Source: Stenotrophomonas raiganjensis (SeqCode)
Lineage (GTDB): Bacteria; Pseudomonadota; Gammaproteobacteria; Xanthomonadales; Xanthomonadaceae
Reading direction: 5' to 3'
Assembly (NCBI RefSeq): GCF_030658505.1
Contig: NZ_JAUTXR010000147.1
Coordinates: 1 to 23,894, forward strand
Length of the DNA: 23,894 nucleotides
Under the pieces are notes generated by a model. That model ran no database searches. It was not told the origin of the DNA and saw only the letters and a list, made by a program, of their open reading frames with translations. Both the position numbers and the translations under genes were made by a program. Of the stretch, positions 5,978-13,008 are shown one piece after another; the stretch's first letter is position 1, and each line of letters starts with the position of its first letter.

Positions 5978-7791
5978 GCAGAGGGACCTTGTTTGTCCGC
6001 GTCGGTCGCGGGAGGCAGGTAGAAGTGGAAGGTAGCGCCGACGTCCGGTTCGGCCTCGGCCCAGATGCGGCCACCGTGGCGGGTCAGCACGCGGCGCACG
6101 CTGGCCAGGCCGATACCGGTTCCCGGGTAGTCGCTGGCCTTGTGCAGGCGCTGGAATACGCCGAACAGCTTTCCGGCATAGGCCATGTCAAAGCCTGCAC
6201 CATTGTCGCTGACCGTGAACTGATGACCGCCGTCGGGCTGCTGCTGGTAGTCAACGCGGATCTTCGCCGGCTCGCGGTTGCCCGAGTACTTCACTGCGTT
6301 GCCGAGCAGGTTGAGCCAGACCTGGCGGATCATGTTCTCGTCGCCTACCACGATCGGCAGCGGCGCGATGCTCCACTCCACCTGGTGCGCATGGCCGCTG
6401 TTCTCGGCCTCGGCCTGCAGGTTGGAATCGAGCATGGCGCGGGTATCTGCCACCAGCGACTGCATGTCCACCGCCTGCTGGCGCATCGCCGCACGGCCAA
6501 GGCGCGAGTACACCAGCAGATCATCGATCAGTGCCGCCATGCGCCGCGCCGAGCCGGAGATCACCTCCAGGTAGTGCCGGCTCTTGTCGTCGGCGGCGTC
6601 GCCGAGGTGGCGCGACAGCTTGTCGGAGAAACCGGCCACGTGGCGCAGCGGTGCGCGCAGATCGTGCGAAACCGAGTAGCTGAAGGCTTCCAGTTCGCGG
6701 TTGACTTCGGATACCTGGGCAACCTTGCCCTCCAACTGGCGGTTCAGCTCTTCCACGCGCATCTGCACGGCGCGCTGCATCGTGACATCGCTGACCGTCA
6801 GCAGCACCACCTCGTCATCGGCATCCGGCAGCGGCATGCGCCGCGCATTCAGCAGCATGTAGCGCGCCATGCCATCGGCGGTGCGCTGTTCATGCTCGAA
6901 GTCCCACAGTTCGCGACCGCGCGACAGCACATCGGCCAGGCGCTGGCGCACCACCGCATCCTTCCAGGCACCGTCACCGACCGATTCCAGCAGCAGGCCA
7001 TCGGCACGTTCGTCCTGCAGGCCGTACAGCTCGGCGAATGCCGGATTGTGCAGCTGTACGCGCAGGTCACGGTCAAGCAATACGATCGGTTCGCGCACCG
7101 TCTGCAGCACCGATGCCGCACGTGCCGCCGAGCGCAGCGACTGCCGTTCGGCGTGCAGGCGGCGTCCGATCTGCCGTTGCAGCAGCCACAACACCAGGCC
7201 GAGCAGCGCCAGCTGGATCACCAGCGAACTCCACGACACCAGCTCGGTCTGCTTGCGCTGGCGCGCGGCCTGCTCGGCCCGCAGCGTCAACAGCTTCTGC
7301 TCGCTGGCCTGCAGTTCCTCCACCAGGCCACGGATCGGATAGCGCGTGCTCAGGTCCTTCACCAGCTCGCGCTGGTCACTGTTGGGTTCAGACCTGGCCA
7401 GCTCGCGGGCAAGCGCCATGCGCCCTTCCAGCATCGATTCGATACGGCCGATGCGGATCAGCTGATCGGGGTTGTCGCGGGTCATCCGGCCCAGTTCGGC
7501 CAGCCGCCCGGGAATGTCGTTGGCCTTGGCCATGCGCACGCGCAGCCCAGGCGCGTCTACACCCTTGGACAGGGTCAATGCGGCCGATTCGACATCGCGC
7601 ACATCGGCCTGCAGTTGTTGCAGGGCCACGCCGACGGCCTGGGTGTGATTGACCCAGGCCATCGCTTGTTCGCTGTCCTGCTGCAACTTGCGCAGGGTCA
7701 ACCACGGCACCACGATGATCGCGGCAGCAGCCAGCGCCAGGGCCGGCAACCGCCAGCGGTCCCAGATGTCGTCACTGAAAACCAGCGCCAT
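5974..7791 (-). CDS. Membrane sensor histidine kinase (CHASE3-like sensor, PAS, HisKA, HATPase)
   Basis: A 605-residue inner-membrane kinase. A first membrane helix (about 15-33) and a second (about 188-206) enclose a helical periplasmic region of about 150 residues that resembles CHASE3 sensors. A PAS-like domain spans about 222-340. The phospho-accepting His376 is in FSYSVSHDLRAPLRH. The ATPase domain shows NLLGNAVKYS (494-503), VSDNGAGF (527-534) and GTGIGLASV (557-565). The kinase core is of the phytochrome-like type that often pairs with Rcp1 regulators, which fits the next gene. The ATG at 7791 has gagga just upstream. The signal sensed cannot be deduced. Confidence 0.9.
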   Translation of the reverse strand: MALVFSDDIWDRWRLPALALAAAAIIVVPWLTLRKLQQDSEQAMAWVNHTQAVGVALQQLQADVRDVESAALTLSKGVDAPGLRVRMAKANDIPGRLAELGRMTRDNPDQLIRIGRIESMLEGRMALARELARSEPNSDQRELVKDLSTRYPIRGLVEELQASEQKLLTLRAEQAARQRKQTELVSWSSLVIQLALLGLVLWLLQRQIGRRLHAERQSLRSAARAASVLQTVREPIVLLDRDLRVQLHNPAFAELYGLQDERADGLLLESVGDGAWKDAVVRQRLADVLSRGRELWDFEHEQRTADGMARYMLLNARRMPLPDADDEVVLLTVSDVTMQRAVQMRVEELNRQLEGKVAQVSEVNRELEAFSYSVSHDLRAPLRHVAGFSDKLSRHLGDAADDKSRHYLEVISGSARRMAALIDDLLVYSRLGRAAMRQQAVDMQSLVADTRAMLDSNLQAEAENSGHAHQVEWSIAPLPIVVGDENMIRQVWLNLLGNAVKYSGNREPAKIRVDYQQQPDGGHQFTVSDNGAGFDMAYAGKLFGVFQRLHKASDYPGTGIGLASVRRVLTRHGGRIWAEAEPDVGATFHFYLPPATDADKQGPSA

Positions 7792-7854
7792 AGATCCTCG
7801 TCAGCACAGCCGCGAAGCGTTGGCCGGGACGAGCCCGGCTGCGGCGGAACCGGC

Positions 7855-7860
7855 AATATA
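7855..7860 (-). promoter_or_regulatory. Candidate -10 element for the phosphorelay operon
   Basis: Read on the minus strand this is TATATT, five of six matches to the -10 consensus, about 64 bp upstream of the kinase ATG. No convincing -35 hexamer sits at 16-18 bp, so this is a weak prediction. Confidence 0.3.
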
Positions 7861-7924
7861 GCGCAGGCGGTCACACTGGCGGGCATTCCGGCCCGGCTGG
7901 CTGAACGGGTTGGCAATCGGACCT

Positions 7925-7984
7925 GTAGAGCCGAGCCAATGCTCGGCTGCCTTGGAGTTCAGCCGGGCATGGGCCCGGCTCCAC
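7925..7984. repeat. SMAG REP dimer
   Basis: A GTAG head at 7925-7928 is followed by the hairpin agccgagccaatgctcggct. The opposite half, agccgggcatgggcccggct, ends in ccac rather than ctac, so its head has mutated. It lies between the promoter region of the kinase operon and the 3' end of the BON-domain gene. Confidence 0.8.
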
Positions 7985-7993
7985 AGGCCAGCA

Positions 7994-8014
7994 GGCGCCC
8001 CACGCGGGGGCGCC
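7994..8014 (-). terminator. GC-rich hairpin after the BON-domain gene
   Basis: An 8-bp perfect stem (ggcgcccc at 7994-8001 with ggggcgcc at 8007-8014) and a 5-base loop begin 8 bp past the stop codon of the minus-strand gene. There is no T-tract after it on the minus strand, so intrinsic termination is uncertain; it may instead protect the 3' end. Confidence 0.45.
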
Positions 8015-8022
8015 CATCGGAT

Positions 8023-8409
8023 TCAGCGCTTGGCGGCAGCGCTGACCTTCAGTGCGGCGGCATCGACACGGGTCACGCCCTTGATGCCCTTGGCGGTGGT
8101 GACCGCCTTGTCATGCTCGGCCTGGGTGGCCACGGTGCCGCTGAGGCTGACCACACCATTGACCGTTTCCACCTTGATCTCGGTGCCCGGGACGTTGCTG
8201 CTGGCCAGCAGGTCAGCCTTCACCTTGGTGGTGATCCAGCTGTCGGTCACCGGCTCGTTGGATTCATGACGGTCAGCATGGGTCATCGCCGCATGGTCGG
8301 TCTTGGGTGGACTCTTCGCGGCCGGGTCCTTGGCAAATGCAGCCGAGGAGGACAGCGCCAGGCCCAGCGTCAGGGCGGAAGCAATCAGCGTGCGGGTGGT
8401 ATTGCTCAT
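8023..8409 (-). CDS. Exported BON-domain protein
   Basis: A 128-residue protein with a clear signal peptide (basic start, hydrophobic stretch 8-20, likely cleavage after AFA at 24-26). The mature part has a short charged linker with several His residues and then one BON domain at about 57-125 (ITTKVKADLLAS ... VNGVVSLSGTV ... KGIKGVTRVD). BON domains are phospholipid-binding modules found in OsmY and related periplasmic stress proteins. OsmY has two BON domains, so this single-domain protein is a relative and not OsmY itself. A strong ribosome-binding site (aaggag) precedes the ATG at 8409. Periplasmic location is inferred. Confidence 0.88.
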   Translation of the reverse strand: MSNTTRTLIASALTLGLALSSSAAFAKDPAAKSPPKTDHAAMTHADRHESNEPVTDSWITTKVKADLLASSNVPGTEIKVETVNGVVSLSGTVATQAEHDKAVTTAKGIKGVTRVDAAALKVSAAAKR

Positions 8410-8499
8410 CGTGTCGTACTCCTTCGGAATGTGCTGCCAGTCTGGACAGGCCGCCGTAGAGCAGGCGTGGCGATGCGGTCATGCCGCCGTGAATCGAAG

Positions 8500-8516
8500 C
8501 GTTTCCAACGGAAACG
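8500..8516. promoter_or_regulatory. 17-bp palindrome, possible operator
   Basis: CGTTTCC at 8500-8506 and GGAAACG at 8510-8516 are perfect inverted repeats separated by aac. The site is in the divergent gap between the BON-domain gene (start 8409) and the oxidoreductase gene (start 8580). Its size fits a dimeric repressor site such as those of LacI-type regulators, but no regulator gene is nearby. Confidence 0.4.
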
Positions 8517-8579
8517 GTTCAGTTTTGGCCTGCGATCACCTGTCGTTTACCCTGCCCTTCCCACTGCCGGAGCCCTGCC

Positions 8580-9623
8580 ATGCGCCCCGACCTGCAACTG
8601 GCCCTGATCGGCTACGGCCTCGCCGGCCGTGTCTTCCACGCACCGCTGATCCAGCACACGCCCGGGCTGGTACTGCACAGCATCGTCAGTTCACAACGCG
8701 ACGCGCTGCTGCGCGCGTTCAGTGACGTGCACGTGCGCGCCACACCGCAGGAGGTGTTCGACGATCCAGCGGTGGATGCCGTGGTGATCGCCACACCGAA
8801 TGAACAGCACGCGCCGCTGGCGATCGCGGCGCTGGCGGCAGGCAAGCATGTGCTGGTCGACAAGCCGTTCGCACTGGATGCGGCCGAAGCGGAAACGGTA
8901 CTGGCTGCGGCGCGCGATGCTGGACGCATTGCGACCGTGTTCCAGAACCGGCGCTTCGATGCCGGCTTTCTCACCCTGCAGGCACTGCTGGCCGGAGGCA
9001 CGCTGGGTGACGTAGCCGAGTGCCATGCGCATTTCGACCGCTATCGCCCGCAGGTGCGCGACCGCTGGCGCGAACAGGATGGTCCCGGCAGTGGCCTGTG
9101 GTACGACCTCGGGCCGCACTTGCTGGACCAGATGCTGGTGCTGTTCGGTTGGCCCGAGGCGATCGATGCGGATCTGGCCGTGCAGCGCGACGGTGGCAGC
9201 GGCGTCGACTATTTCCACGCGGTGCTGCACTACCCACGGCACCGCGCCATCGTGCATGCCGGTTCGCTGGTGGCGGCACCGGCGCCGCACTTCAGTGTGC
9301 ACGGCAGTCGTGCCAGCTGGATCAAGCATGGGCTGGACGTGCAGGAAGCACAGCTGCGGCGCGGTGTCGCCCCCGGTGCGCCGGGCTGGGGCATCGACCC
9401 GCGGCATGGCGAGCTGGTGCGCTGCGACGCCGAAGACAACGTGCAGCGGACAACGATCGACAACCTGCCGGGTGACTACCGGCGGTTGTATGCACAGTTC
9501 GCCGCGGCGATGCACGGCGACGGCGAAGCGACGGTCAGCGCGGTGCAGGCATTGCAGCTGATGCGGTTGCTGCAGGCTGGCATGGACAGCGCGCGCGAGG
9601 GGCGGCGGGTGCAGTTGGGATGA
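8580..9623 (+). CDS. Gfo/Idh/MocA-family NAD(P)-dependent oxidoreductase
   Basis: A 347-residue protein of normal family length. The N-terminal Rossmann domain begins with the loop GYGLAGRVFH at 11-20, followed by the family segment VIATPNEQHAPLAIAALAAG. The motif usually written EKP appears as DKP at 94-96, with Lys95 the expected catalytic or cofactor-contacting lysine. The C-terminal substrate domain includes GSGLWYDLGPHLLDQ with His180 at the family's catalytic histidine position. It resembles the YdgJ/YhhX branch; substrates are sugars, polyols or derivatives, and the specific one cannot be read here. The gene stands alone, with a ggag ribosome-binding site 7 bp before the ATG. Confidence 0.9.
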   Translation: MRPDLQLALIGYGLAGRVFHAPLIQHTPGLVLHSIVSSQRDALLRAFSDVHVRATPQEVFDDPAVDAVVIATPNEQHAPLAIAALAAGKHVLVDKPFALDAAEAETVLAAARDAGRIATVFQNRRFDAGFLTLQALLAGGTLGDVAECHAHFDRYRPQVRDRWREQDGPGSGLWYDLGPHLLDQMLVLFGWPEAIDADLAVQRDGGSGVDYFHAVLHYPRHRAIVHAGSLVAAPAPHFSVHGSRASWIKHGLDVQEAQLRRGVAPGAPGWGIDPRHGELVRCDAEDNVQRTTIDNLPGDYRRLYAQFAAAMHGDGEATVSAVQALQLMRLLQAGMDSAREGRRVQLG

Positions 9624-9654
9624 TCGGCAGGGCTGCGCCCTGCACCTGCCGAGG

Positions 9655-9693
9655 CAACGACAACGTCAACGTCAACGTCAACGTCAACGTCAA
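9655..9693. repeat. Hexanucleotide tandem repeat (CAACGT)n
   Basis: Five perfect copies of caacgt at 9661-9690 are preceded by one variant copy (caacga) and followed by a half copy. The array lies about 30 bp after the oxidoreductase stop codon, outside any supported gene. Confidence 0.9.
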
Positions 9694-9713
9694 AAGCAAG
9701 CTATCCGTGAGAT

Positions 9714-9894
9714 GGCGGGGTGGCTCAGGCCGCGGGGGACGGCGCAAGTACGTCCATGTAGCCTCGGTCGCGCCTTGCTCGTGTGCGCTGTCCTGCGCAC
9801 ACGGCAAGACCGGGGTTGGGCGTCCTGCCCAACCCGCCCGAGGCATGCCTCGGGCCCATGGCGCTCACGACCCCGCAACCTGAGCCACCCCGCC
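9714..9894. repeat. Large multi-hairpin intergenic element
   Basis: The outer arms ggcggggtggctcagg (9714-9729) and cctgagccaccccgcc (9879-9894) are a perfect 16-bp inverted repeat. After a 2x2 mismatch the stem continues with gcgggg (9732-9737) and ccccgc (9871-9876). Inside are at least three further hairpins: gtgtgcg with cgcacac near 9781-9802, ggttggg with cccaacc near 9815-9836, and cccgaggc with gcctcggg near 9837-9855. The whole could fold as a multi-branched RNA or DNA structure. It fills much of the 370-bp gene-free gap between the oxidoreductase and 6-phosphogluconate dehydrogenase genes. Confidence 0.75.
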
Positions 9895-9955
9895 TTCGAC
9901 AGTTTCCTGCGGGCTGTTGGAACCTGCCGCTGATGGTGGGTGCTGTTGGTGGGTG

Positions 9956-9974
9956 CCCTTTCCTGAGGAAAGGG
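9956..9974 (-). terminator. Hairpin after the 6-phosphogluconate dehydrogenase gene
   Basis: An 8-bp perfect stem (ccctttcc at 9956-9963, ggaaaggg at 9967-9974) with loop tga lies 19 bp past the stop of the minus-strand gene. There is no clear T-tract, so it is a possible but unproven terminator. Confidence 0.4.
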
Positions 9975-9993
9975 ATCCGACTCGGCTTTGGGC

Positions 9994-10899
9994 TTACGAT
10001 TTCTTGATGGCGTGGCCGCCAAATTCATTGCGCATCGCCGACAGCAGGCGGTCGGTGAACGAATTGGATTCGCGCGAACGCAGGCGTTCCAGCAGCGACA
10101 GGGTGATCACCGGTGCCGGCACATCAAGTGCGATCGCTTCGGCCACGGTCCAGCGGCCTTCGCCGGAATCCTCCACGTATGGCGCGATGCCATCCAGCGA
10201 CGGATTGCGCTTGAGTGCTTCGGTGCTCAGGTCCAGCAGCCACGAGCGCACCACGCTGCCGTGGCGCCAGACTTCGGCCACCTGGGCCAGGTCCAGCTCC
10301 ATCTCCTGCTTGCGCTCCATCAGCGCGAAGCCCTCGGCGTAGGCCTGCATCATTCCGTACTCGATGCCGTTGTGGACCATCTTGGTGAAGTGGCCAGCTC
10401 CAGACGGGCCGACACGCGCCCAGCCACGATCCTCGGCCGGGGCCAGCGTGCGCAGCAGCGGTGCGATCTGCTCCACCACCGACGCTTCGCCACCGACCAT
10501 CAGGCTGTAGCCTTCCTGCAGGCCCCACACGCCACCACTGGTGCCGCAGTCGACGTAGCCCAGTTCATCCTCGGCCAGCGCCTTGGCGCGGCGGATCGAG
10601 TCCTGGTAGTTGGAGTTGCCACCGTCGATGACGATGTCACCTTCGGCCAGGTGCGGGGTCAACTGGCCCAGGGTCTGGTCGACGGTTTCGCCGGCCGGCA
10701 CCATCAGCCACACCACACGCGGTACCGGCAGCGCGGCCACGGCAGCGGCCAGCGAATCAACCACCTCCAGGCCGGCCTCGGCGGCGCGCTGGCGGGCAGC
10801 TTCGCCCGGGTCGTAGCCAACCACGCGGTGGCCGCCGCGATGCAGGCGCTGGGCCATGTTGGCGCCCATGCGGCCGAGGCCGATCATTGCGATATCCAT
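9994..10899 (-). CDS. gnd: 6-phosphogluconate dehydrogenase, decarboxylating, short (NAD-type)
   Basis: A 301-residue enzyme that oxidises 6-phosphogluconate to ribulose 5-phosphate and CO2. The dinucleotide loop GLGRMG is at 7-12. Strand two ends in GYD (28-30); an acidic residue there favours NAD over NADP, unlike the NRS/NRT of the long E. coli-type enzyme. DGGNSNYQDS is at 92-101, SGGVWGL at 121-127 and the catalytic Lys173 lies in FTKMVHNGIEYG. The length of about 300 fits the short class rather than the ~470-residue class. The ATG has a good ribosome-binding site (aaggtg) and lies 10 bp after the stop of the upstream gene, so it is probably the last gene of an operon. Confidence 0.92.
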   Translation of the reverse strand: MDIAMIGLGRMGANMAQRLHRGGHRVVGYDPGEAARQRAAEAGLEVVDSLAAAVAALPVPRVVWLMVPAGETVDQTLGQLTPHLAEGDIVIDGGNSNYQDSIRRAKALAEDELGYVDCGTSGGVWGLQEGYSLMVGGEASVVEQIAPLLRTLAPAEDRGWARVGPSGAGHFTKMVHNGIEYGMMQAYAEGFALMERKQEMELDLAQVAEVWRHGSVVRSWLLDLSTEALKRNPSLDGIAPYVEDSGEGRWTVAEAIALDVPAPVITLSLLERLRSRESNSFTDRLLSAMRNEFGGHAIKKS

Positions 10900-10909
10900 T
10901 GTTTCACCT

Positions 10910-12169
10910 TCAGTTGGGGTCTAGGGTCAGGCTGCCTGGCCTGCCGGTAGCCGCGCAGTGGCGCAGCTGCGCCTCGCGCCAACGCCGGTAGAGCGTGGTA
11001 TGCAGATTGTGCACCGCCAGGTCGATCGAGAACGGCGTTCGCGGATTGCGATCGAGCAGGCGGGCGACGTGGTAGCCGATGGGACGTATACCGCGTGGAT
11101 GCACATAGATCACGAACTGCTGGTAGAACGGATCGTCCAGCAACTGGTCCATGCGTGCCAGCGTGTCGTGGTAGCGCGGCTCCAGCGCGTCACGCAGGCG
11201 TGGATCGCGCTCGAACAGCAGGCGCTCGAAGAAGCGCAGGCCGGTCCGCGGGATCGCCTGCGCCAGTTTCCACAGCTCGGCATTGCGCTGGTCGTACCAG
11301 GCCAGGCCGCCGTGCATCGCAAGCGCCCGCGCAGCGCCCTCGCCCACCTCGACCACCACGAAGTTCTCGGCCTGGTTGCTCAGGTCATCCAGCGTCCCTT
11401 TGTCATACACATGTTCGATGAAGCCGGGAACGCCGACGAACGCCTGCCGCCCCATCGCCGAGGTGCGCACCGCCTTGCCATCGGCGAAGAAATCGCCGGC
11501 ATGCGTGCCGAGCAGGATGCTGTCGGTCGTGTGCAACGCGAGGAACGTACCGATCGACAGTTCATCGGCCGCGAACTCCGCATCGAATGCGGCGTCACCG
11601 TACAGTTCTCGCTGGGTGGCCAGTTGTGCGACCTGGCGACCGACGCCACATTCGGCACGTACACGACCGCTGTAGAACGCCTGCAGCGCCTGGCTGTTGC
11701 CCGCAGTGGGCACGAAACCGCGACCGAAGCTGCGCGTGCGCTGCCAGCCCTGTGCCTGCGGGCCCCGCAGGCCGAAGCCGACCCAGCCCAGCTGCAGGCC
11801 AGAGAAACGGAAGCCGGGATTGCCCTGCAGCGCCGTAGCGGCGCGTTGCGTAGCCGCGCCCAGCTCGAAGGCGTACGCGCAGACCGTGGCCGGATCGTCC
11901 AGCAACGCCTGCAGCAGTGACTGGCGGGCCGCAGCGGGCATTCCGGCCGGCCACTGCACGCGCAGATCGCCCGCCGCCCGTGCTTCAGCCAGCGAGGCTC
12001 GCGTGCACACCGCACCGCGGTGCACCTGCGCTGCACTGGCCATCGCTTCGTCGAAGCGCCACCCCAGCCGCTGCAGCAGGCCCTGCGTGCAATCCGGCGT
12101 TGCGGACGCGGCGCCCAGCGCGGGCATCAGCAGAAGTGCCACGCCCATCAGCCTGCCACGCACGATCAC
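10910..12169 (-). CDS. Exported protein with a possible Tgl-like transglutaminase core
   Basis: A 419-residue protein with a signal peptide (hydrophobic stretch about 9-22, likely cleavage after ASA near 21-23). I do not recognise it firmly. The region 166-292 resembles the Bacillus spore-coat transglutaminase Tgl in layout: AEC with Cys174, then a helix and GDAAFD, an AGDFF segment near 224-228, an AEN with Glu268 before a hydrophobic strand, and a MHGGL with His286. Tgl has its Cys, Glu and His in FEC, GEN and AHGLG contexts, though with shorter spacing. This is a remembered comparison, not an alignment. The GTG start at 12169 overlaps the upstream lipoprotein stop (GTGA); an ATG seven codons downstream is an alternative. 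The family name remains open. Confidence 0.6.
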   Translation of the reverse strand: MIVRGRLMGVALLLMPALGAASATPDCTQGLLQRLGWRFDEAMASAAQVHRGAVCTRASLAEARAAGDLRVQWPAGMPAAARQSLLQALLDDPATVCAYAFELGAATQRAATALQGNPGFRFSGLQLGWVGFGLRGPQAQGWQRTRSFGRGFVPTAGNSQALQAFYSGRVRAECGVGRQVAQLATQRELYGDAAFDAEFAADELSIGTFLALHTTDSILLGTHAGDFFADGKAVRTSAMGRQAFVGVPGFIEHVYDKGTLDDLSNQAENFVVVEVGEGAARALAMHGGLAWYDQRNAELWKLAQAIPRTGLRFFERLLFERDPRLRDALEPRYHDTLARMDQLLDDPFYQQFVIYVHPRGIRPIGYHVARLLDRNPRTPFSIDLAVHNLHTTLYRRWREAQLRHCAATGRPGSLTLDPN

Positions 12170-12750
12170 CGCTGGTCCGTGTGGGCCGGTGCAGGCTCGG
12201 GCGGAGCAGGCGGCGCGGGTAGGGCAGCATCCGCCGGCAGGTACTGCTGCAGGCGCTGGAAGAAGCGACGATAGAACTCGGCATCGGTGACCGTGCTGCT
12301 CGCCACTTTCACCAGCGAGTCGTCATTGCTGCCGAACGGCAGCGATACCGATCCCAGCGCCCCCACCCCGACACTGGCCGAGGTCGGACTCTTCTTCAAC
12401 GCATATCGGTCCTGTACCGCGCTGACGAACACCAGTGCCTGGCTCCCGCGCGGTGCGCAGGCAATGCGCAGCACCAGCTGCTCGTGGTCATCCTCGCGCG
12501 GCTGGAAATTCTTGTTGCCCTCCACCTGTGCCTCATCGGAGCGGGTGATCGCATAGCCCTGGCTGAGCAGGGTGCGCCGCGCCGCTTCGCAGGCCTCGCC
12601 CGGACGGCCATCGACCGTGCGCGAGAAGGTATCGCCGGAATCGAAGGATTCACGCAGCAGGGTACTGTCAGCAGCGCGGCCACCACAGGCCAACAGGATC
12701 AGGGCGCTGGCGAGCGCCACGGCAACACTGGAAAGACGGGAGGCCCGCAT
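12166..12750 (-). CDS. DUF2242-like lipoprotein or exported protein
   Basis: A 194-residue protein with an N-terminal export signal ending LILLAC, where Cys22 fits a lipobox (followed by GG). The mature part matches my recollection of DUF2242: FDSGDTFSRT near 36-45, a CEAARRTLLSQGY helix, a QVEGNKNFQP segment, VSAVQDRYALKK near 110-121, a Gly/Ser-rich strand, and a C-terminal FYRRFFQRLQQYL helix. The function is unknown. A proline-rich tail follows. The start has an aggag ribosome-binding site at good spacing. It appears to be the first gene of an operon with the possible transglutaminase-like protein and 6-phosphogluconate dehydrogenase. Confidence 0.78.
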   Translation of the reverse strand: MRASRLSSVAVALASALILLACGGRAADSTLLRESFDSGDTFSRTVDGRPGEACEAARRTLLSQGYAITRSDEAQVEGNKNFQPREDDHEQLVLRIACAPRGSQALVFVSAVQDRYALKKSPTSASVGVGALGSVSLPFGSNDDSLVKVASSTVTDAEFYRRFFQRLQQYLPADAALPAPPAPPEPAPAHTDQR

Positions 12751-12856
12751 GGGTACTCCTGCGAGGACGGTACCGCCAAGGGTAGTCCTGCGGCCGTGTG
12801 CGGCAGGTCGAAAGTGCGCCCGCCAGCCCCCGCCGTTGCTGCCGGTTCATGCACGG

Positions 12857-12882
12857 AAAAGGGGACGGGAAAAGGGGACGGA
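12857..12882. repeat. Tandem 13-bp G-rich repeat
   Basis: Two adjacent copies of aaaaggggacggg (the second ends in a) lie in the gap between the lipoprotein and prc genes. They are followed by ggggattaagtcgtttgtgg and then a short open stretch beginning MARRYR. This context reminds me of DNA flanking REP-associated tyrosine transposases in Xanthomonadaceae, but no transposase is present. Confidence 0.6.
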
Positions 12883-12957
12883 GGGGATTAAGTCGTTTGT
12901 GGCACTTCGCCCCGCCACGCATGGCACGGCGCTATCGTGAACGAGGTCCCCCAAACG

Positions 12958-12982
12958 AAAAAAGGGCCGGCAATGCCGGCCC
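12958..12982 (-). terminator. Rho-independent terminator of prc
   Basis: Read on the minus strand, an 8-bp perfect stem (gggccggc with gccggccc, loop of 3) is followed at once by six T. It starts 26 bp after the prc stop codon. This is a textbook intrinsic terminator. Confidence 0.9.
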
Positions 12983-13008
12983 CTCGGGTATCACATGCCG
13001 TCGCCGGC

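Noticed and set aside
5989..8607. An 872-codon plus-strand open frame
   Set aside because: It runs across the sensor kinase, a REP dimer, the BON gene and a promoter region on the other strand. The translation has low-complexity His/Gln/Arg content and no domain.
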